In this document: in pieces, positions 60,637-64,000 of the stretch
How the letters are laid out: the number at the start of each line of letters is the position of its first letter
How positions within the stretch are numbered: position 1 is the first letter of the stretch
From: Streptomyces cellulosae
GTDB lineage: Bacteria; Actinomycetota; Actinomycetes; Streptomycetales; Streptomycetaceae
Assembly: GCF_000721105.1 (NCBI RefSeq)
Contig: NZ_JOEV01000015.1
Coordinates: 1-64,000 of the forward strand
Direction: 5' to 3'
Length of the DNA: 64,000 nt
Position numbers and translations under genes: made by a program
Notes under the pieces: model-generated
What the model saw: the letters and a program-made list of their open reading frames with translations, nothing else
Told to the model about the DNA's origin: nothing
Databases searched by the model: none

Positions 60637-61338
60637 ATGCCGTACGAACCGCCTACTCACACCGTCGAGCGCTCCCTCCGCGCCACGACCGGAGCGAAGA
60701 TCATTGCCGGTGTCGACGAGGTGGGGCGCGGTGCCTGGGCCGGCCCCGTCACCGTCTGCGCGGCGATCACCGGACTTCGCCGGCCTCCCGAAGGCCTCAC
60801 CGACTCCAAACTGCTCACCGTCAAGCGACGCACGGAGCTCGACGAGACGTTGCGAGGATGGGTGACGTCGTACGCCCTGGGGCATGCCTCTCACGAGGAG
60901 ATCGACCAGATGGGGATGACGGCGGCCCTGCGTACAGCGGCCGTGCGTGCCCTGGAGTCCCTGCCGGTGCGTCCCGACGCGGTGATCCTCGACGGTAAGC
61001 ACAACTACCTGGGTTCGCCCTGGAACGTCCGTACGGTGATCAAAGGCGACCGTTCCTGTGTGGCCGTCGCGGCGGCCTCGGTGATCGCCAAGGTTCAGCG
61101 CGACAAAATGATGGCCGAACTGGGTATCGACCATGCAGACTTCGACTTTGCAGCCAACGCCGGGTATCCGTCGCCCGTGCACAAGGCCGCACTGGAGGAG
61201 CGGGGCCCCACCCCGTACCACCGCTTGTCGTGGGCGTATCTTGATGCGCTGCCTCAGTGGCGGCACCTCAAGAAGGTCCGCAGTTGGGCGGACGGAAGCG
61301 TTCCGGAGATCGAGGGTCAGCTCGGCTTCGATTTCTGA
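60637..61338 (+). CDS. rnhB: Ribonuclease HII
   Basis: A 233-residue RNase HII that removes single ribonucleotides and RNA primers from DNA. The active-site motif is [15 protein letters not shown] (Asp, Glu), with further catalytic Asp in VILDGKHNY and the conserved KGD(…)SVIAKVQRD region. Length is within the usual range. ATG 60637 lies nine bases after TAGGCT without a strong Shine-Dalgarno sequence. Neighbouring recQ suggests a DNA-maintenance cluster. Confidence 0.95.
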   Translation: MPYEPPTHTVERSLRATTGAKIIAGVDEVGRGAWAGPVTVCAAITGLRRPPEGLTDSKLLTVKRRTELDETLRGWVTSYALGHASHEEIDQMGMTAALRTAAVRALESLPVRPDAVILDGKHNYLGSPWNVRTVIKGDRSCVAVAAASVIAKVQRDKMMAELGIDHADFDFAANAGYPSPVHKAALEERGPTPYHRLSWAYLDALPQWRHLKKVRSWADGSVPEIEGQLGFDF

Positions 61339-61406
61339 CGATTCCGCCGGCACGCATGTGCCACCCGCCGACCCGAGCCGTACTAGCGTTTGATAAATAT
61401 CAGCTC

Positions 61407-62042
61407 ATGCCTCTCATTCCCGAGGAGCCTCAGATTCACGAGAGTGCCCAGGGTCCCCGCGCCACTCCGGCCAGCGGCCGTACCGCGCCGACCCCCCGTC
61501 CTGTACCCGGTCCCCGCCCCGCGGCTCACCCTCGCCCCGGTCGTCCCGGCCCGCTGCGGCCGGCGCCGCCGGTGCAACGTACGCCGCGTGACGTGGCCAA
61601 GCCCGCGCCGTCGGGCCCTGCCGCCCCTGCCGCCGTCGCTCCCGTTGCGCCTGCCCCGCAGATCCAGCTGATCCCGGCCTCCGCCGAGGGTGCGCTCGAT
61701 GCTGCGGAAGAAGCCGTCGACCTCTTGCTGGACTCCGGGCGTGCCCCCGGTGATGTGCTGGTGATCACCACCGGCGAACAGCATCCGTGGGCCGCCCATG
61801 AGCTGTCCTTCGGTGAAGCCTCCTACTGGGCACAGCACGACGCAGGTGACGACGTCTTCTACGCGGACGCCGCCGTCGCCTCCCGTGCCACGTCCCGGCC
61901 CGTGGTCGTGGTCGCCGTCAACGGCGGCCCCGGTCCGGCTGCCGCCGACGCCCTGTCGCTGGCTCACGCCCGGGCCGGTGCCCTGCTGATCGTCTGCGGC
62001 GACCCGCAGCAGATCAACTCGGTGCTGGACGTCGGCCTCTGA
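61407..62042 (+). CDS. Hypothetical protein with Pro/Ala-rich N-terminus
   Basis: A 211-residue protein. The first ~95 residues are Pro/Arg/Ala-rich and disordered. The rest is a compact domain: IPASAEGALDAAEEAVDLLLDSGRAPGDVLVITTGEQHPWA, then FYADAAVASRATSRPVVVVAVNG and GALLIVCGDPQQINSVLDVGL. The last part faintly resembles the C-terminal domain of UvrD-type helicases (GDPQQ), but no P-loop is present. The function is unknown; similar genes follow rnhB in other Streptomyces. An AT-rich TTGATAAATAT just upstream probably holds the -10. Confidence 0.65.
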   Translation: MPLIPEEPQIHESAQGPRATPASGRTAPTPRPVPGPRPAAHPRPGRPGPLRPAPPVQRTPRDVAKPAPSGPAAPAAVAPVAPAPQIQLIPASAEGALDAAEEAVDLLLDSGRAPGDVLVITTGEQHPWAAHELSFGEASYWAQHDAGDDVFYADAAVASRATSRPVVVVAVNGGPGPAAADALSLAHARAGALLIVCGDPQQINSVLDVGL

Positions 62043-62433
62043 CCCGCATCCGGCACGTCCGTCGGCATCGGGGTGACGAAGGTGCCGTCACGGCGGCACC
62101 TGTACGGCGGACGCTCAGGCCTGCGCGGATGCGCTTCCTGGCGCTGTGGTGCAGGCGGAGGCAGGGGGCCTCTGAGTAGGCGTCGCGGACAGCCGGCCCC
62201 TTACAGAACGCCCCGTCGTCGAGAGGCAGACGGGGCGTTCCCGTGCATGCGGCGCGCTGGGCGCCCGTGGCGAGCTGGTCGCCGTAGGGCTGGATCAAGG
62301 GCATGACGGCTGAGCCCAAAATGGCGAATGGCGAGTCGCCGTCGTGACCCGCGCCCGCGTCGCCGTGGAGAGTGACGGGAGTACGGGGAGCACGACAGCC
62401 AAGGGCCAGTGCGAGCGGTGATCCCTGTGGGCG
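62043..62433. other. Gene-free region between convergent genes
   Basis: Apart from the hairpin at 62206-62240, nothing convincing was seen. Long open frames here have no ribosome binding site and mirror the adjacent antisense composition. Confidence 0.5.
62206..62240. terminator. Terminator hairpin
   Basis: GAACGCCCCGTC (62206-62217) pairs perfectly with GACGGGGCGTTC (62229-62240), with an 11-base loop. It lies between the gene ending at 62042 (+) and the one ending at 62434 (-) and probably serves both. Confidence 0.8.
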
Positions 62434-63069
62434 TCAGCGGGCCGCTGCGCGGCGCAGGACCTCCGACGCGGCGCCGCCTGTGCGCGGTATCGGCGGCGGC
62501 GCCTCGGACAGGCCGAAGGGTTCGGGCGCGGAGTCCGCGTTCGGGCGGCGCCCGCCTCGACCCTCGCCCAGAACCTGCCAACCGTCTCGGGTCAGCGTGA
62601 TGTACGCCCCGCAGCGCAGTCCGTGAAGGGTGCAGGCGTCACGCAGTCCCCACATCCACGCGCCGTCCTCCTCCGTCCAACGCGCGTCGCCCTCACGGCA
62701 GTAGAGCAATACGGCGGTGCGTACCGGTGTCCGGCGCCGCAGGTCGTGAGGGATGACCCGGCGGAGCTGCGCGAGCAGCACGTTGCGGAACATCCAGCCG
62801 TCCGCCGGTGCCGCTCGGCGGGTGAACGAGGCGCTCGCCGCAAGCCGCTCGTCAGGATCGAGGACCGCCACGACCGCCGTCGCCGGTTTGGGGTGATGTC
62901 GAGTGTGCAGCCCGCTGACGACCTCACGAGGATTGCGCAGCAGGGGGATTCCTGCCGCGGCCCACTCCGCGGGTTCGAGCAGACGGGCCAGAGGGTTGGC
63001 GGGTGCGGCGGACAGATCGGCAGAGGACGAGGTCGACGCCGCCGAGGACGGAGCGAATCCGAAGGTCAC
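62434..63069 (-). CDS. Hypothetical protein, conserved in Streptomyces next to recQ
   Basis: A 211-residue protein. It has an Ala/Ser-rich N-terminus, then WAAAGIPLLRNPREVVSGLH, AVVAVLDPDERLAASASF, FRNVLLAQLRRVIPHDLRRRTPVRTAVLLYCREGDARW and GLRCGAYITLTRDGWQVLG. No catalytic motif or transmembrane helix was recognised. The mention of 'DPDERLAASASF' and the length suggest a globular domain followed by a short Pro-rich tail, but I cannot name the family. GTG 63069 has GGGAGG three to five bases upstream; the longer frame to 63183 is not supported. Confidence 0.6.
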   Translation of the reverse strand: MTFGFAPSSAASTSSSADLSAAPANPLARLLEPAEWAAAGIPLLRNPREVVSGLHTRHHPKPATAVVAVLDPDERLAASASFTRRAAPADGWMFRNVLLAQLRRVIPHDLRRRTPVRTAVLLYCREGDARWTEEDGAWMWGLRDACTLHGLRCGAYITLTRDGWQVLGEGRGGRRPNADSAPEPFGLSEAPPPIPRTGGAASEVLRRAAAR

Positions 63070-63369
63070 GGTCCTCCCTTCGGCTACGCGCCCGCACAGC
63101 GGGCAGGGTCGGATTCGGGGGAGCGCGCACCGCAGCGAAGCCCTACCGGACCACGGGCGAGCCGTGCGGGGAGCGGACTTCAATTCTTCCTGTCGAACTT
63201 GGTTGCGGCAACGAGCAATTGGGCCCGTCGACCCTTATTGAACGAATTGCTCTCTATATCCCTACCCAGTGTGTTGGGCGGCGACGCGCGGGACGTTCGA
63301 GCACGGCACGTTCGTGCGGCGGTGCGGGCAGCCGAGAGATGGCGCGGGACTGCCGAGCATGGCGAGGAG
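63070..63369. other. AT-rich spacer before the recQ 3' end
   Basis: The segment 63180-63270 is unusually AT-rich for this genome. It contains an inverted repeat, GAGCAATT (63213-63220) and AATTGCTC (63245-63252), with a 24-base loop. It lies upstream of the 62434-63069 gene and downstream of recQ, so it may be a promoter or a binding site. TCGAAC at 63193 starts a LexA-like half-site only. Confidence 0.5.
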
Positions 63370-64000
63370 TCAGCTTCGTACGGCCAGGACCAGTGGCAAG
63401 ACCCCCTGCGCACCGGACCGCAGGAGCTGGCGGGCGGCCACGGCCAGGGTCCAGCCGGTCTCCGTCATGTCGTCGACGAGCAGCACCGGGCCCTCGGCGG
63501 TCCGGAGGGCCGCCTGCAGCGCTGGAGGCACCGTGAGCGCTCCGTTGAGCGCCCGCAGACGTTGGGCGCTGTTGGAGCGGGGCAGCGCCAGGTCCGCGGC
63601 GTCGTCCGTGTACGCCAGTGATCCGAGGAGGGGGAGGCGGCCCACCGTCGAGATTCTGGCGCCGAGCGACTGGATCAGCTGTGGCCGGGTGCGTGAGGGC
63701 ATGGTCACCACCCCCGCCGGGCGCGGCGGGGCGTCCGGCGAACCGGAAGCCCAGCCGTCCGGTGACTTGGCCCAGTCGCTCAGGACCGTGACCACGGCGG
63801 TCACGACGTCGTCGGGGGCCGGGGTGTCCGGAGTCTGGGGCGCCAGCAGTGGACGGAGTCGGTTGCCCCAGCCGATGTCGGAGAGCCGGCCCAGAGCCCG
63901 GCCCGGGGTGGCCTGTTCGCCTGGCGGAATCCGCCCCTTGAGGTTGACACCGATGGCCGGCAGGCCCGTCGGCCACATACGGCGGGGCTCCACCACGACG
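63370..64000 (-). CDS. RecQ family helicase, C-terminal part with phosphoribosyltransferase domain (partial)
   Basis: The frame runs off the right edge of the window, so only the C-terminal ~210 residues are seen. They match the C-terminal extension of Streptomyces RecQ-type helicases, which is a phosphoribosyltransferase-like domain: GWGNRLRPLL, VVTMPSRTRPQLIQSLGARI and the PRPP-loop-like GPVLLVDDMTETGWTLAVAARQLL. RecQ's helicase core lies beyond position 64000 and was not observed, so the name rests on this domain and on gene order after rnhB. A free-standing phosphoribosyltransferase is the alternative. The stop is at 63370. Confidence 0.65.
   Translation of the reverse strand, partial: VVVEPRRMWPTGLPAIGVNLKGRIPPGEQATPGRALGRLSDIGWGNRLRPLLAPQTPDTPAPDDVVTAVVTVLSDWAKSPDGWASGSPDAPPRPAGVVTMPSRTRPQLIQSLGARISTVGRLPLLGSLAYTDDAADLALPRSNSAQRLRALNGALTVPPALQAALRTAEGPVLLVDDMTETGWTLAVAARQLLRSGAQGVLPLVLAVRS

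Overview
This window is chromosomal core sequence from a high-GC actinomycete, almost certainly a Streptomyces. Codon third positions are nearly all G or C, GTG and TTG starts are common, and the gene order recA-recX / gluABCD-gluRK / miaB / miaA / dapF / rshA / hflX / NIS siderophore genes / dinG-like / lexA / nrdR-nrdJ / rnhB / recQ is the order I know from Streptomyces chromosomes. No rRNA, tRNA, CRISPR array, insertion sequence or prophage was seen.

Layout. 0.3-6.5 kb: a toroid-fold protein, a DUF3046 protein, an AI-2E-type permease, two coupled membrane proteins, then recA-recX behind two promoter types. 6.7-9.6 kb: a sulfur pair (cysteine dioxygenase plus rhodanese) with a Cys-containing leader peptide, and a flavin hydroxylase. 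10-16 kb: glutamate importer gluABCD divergent from its two-component system gluR-gluK. 16-20.8 kb: a TAXI solute-binding protein, a K+/H+ antiporter with an RCK_C partner, and a NarL-type two-component system. 20.8-25 kb: a PAS/GAF/SpoIIE phosphatase and a RutA-like flavin oxygenase. 25.5-37.6 kb: miaB, an extradiol-dioxygenase-like protein, two small helical proteins, miaA, dapF, rshA, a secreted M1 peptidase and hflX. 37.7-41 kb: a lipoprotein serine protease and a decayed region with remains of an MMPL transporter and a two-component system. 41-47 kb: a three-gene NRPS-independent siderophore (NIS) locus full of low-complexity insertions and tandem repeats. 47.3-54.6 kb: DNA damage and dNTP block (DinG-like helicase, LexA, NrdR, NrdJ). 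54.8-64 kb: TerD-like protein, DUF4937 protein, histidine phosphatase, ADP-ribosylglycohydrolase, MFS pump with its TetR regulator, rnhB, two hypotheticals and the 3' end of a recQ-PRTase gene.

How it fits together. Three stress circuits are visible. LexA-type boxes lie before lexA and recA, while TTGTCAGTG-N8-TAGNGT motifs of the RecA-independent (PafBC-type) damage response lie before recA and the DinG-like helicase. Tandem NrdR boxes with 31-bp spacing precede nrdR-nrdJ. A shared direct repeat (TCAG twice, 11 bp apart) occurs in both the gluA and gluR promoters and is a good candidate for GluR binding. At least nine genes have a TANNNT box 6-7 nt before the start codon and no Shine-Dalgarno sequence, the mark of leaderless transcripts. 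Gaps between genes carry an unusual number of short tandem repeats (15, 18, 22-23, 30, 40 and 54-60 bp units), and several coding sequences carry in-frame ones.
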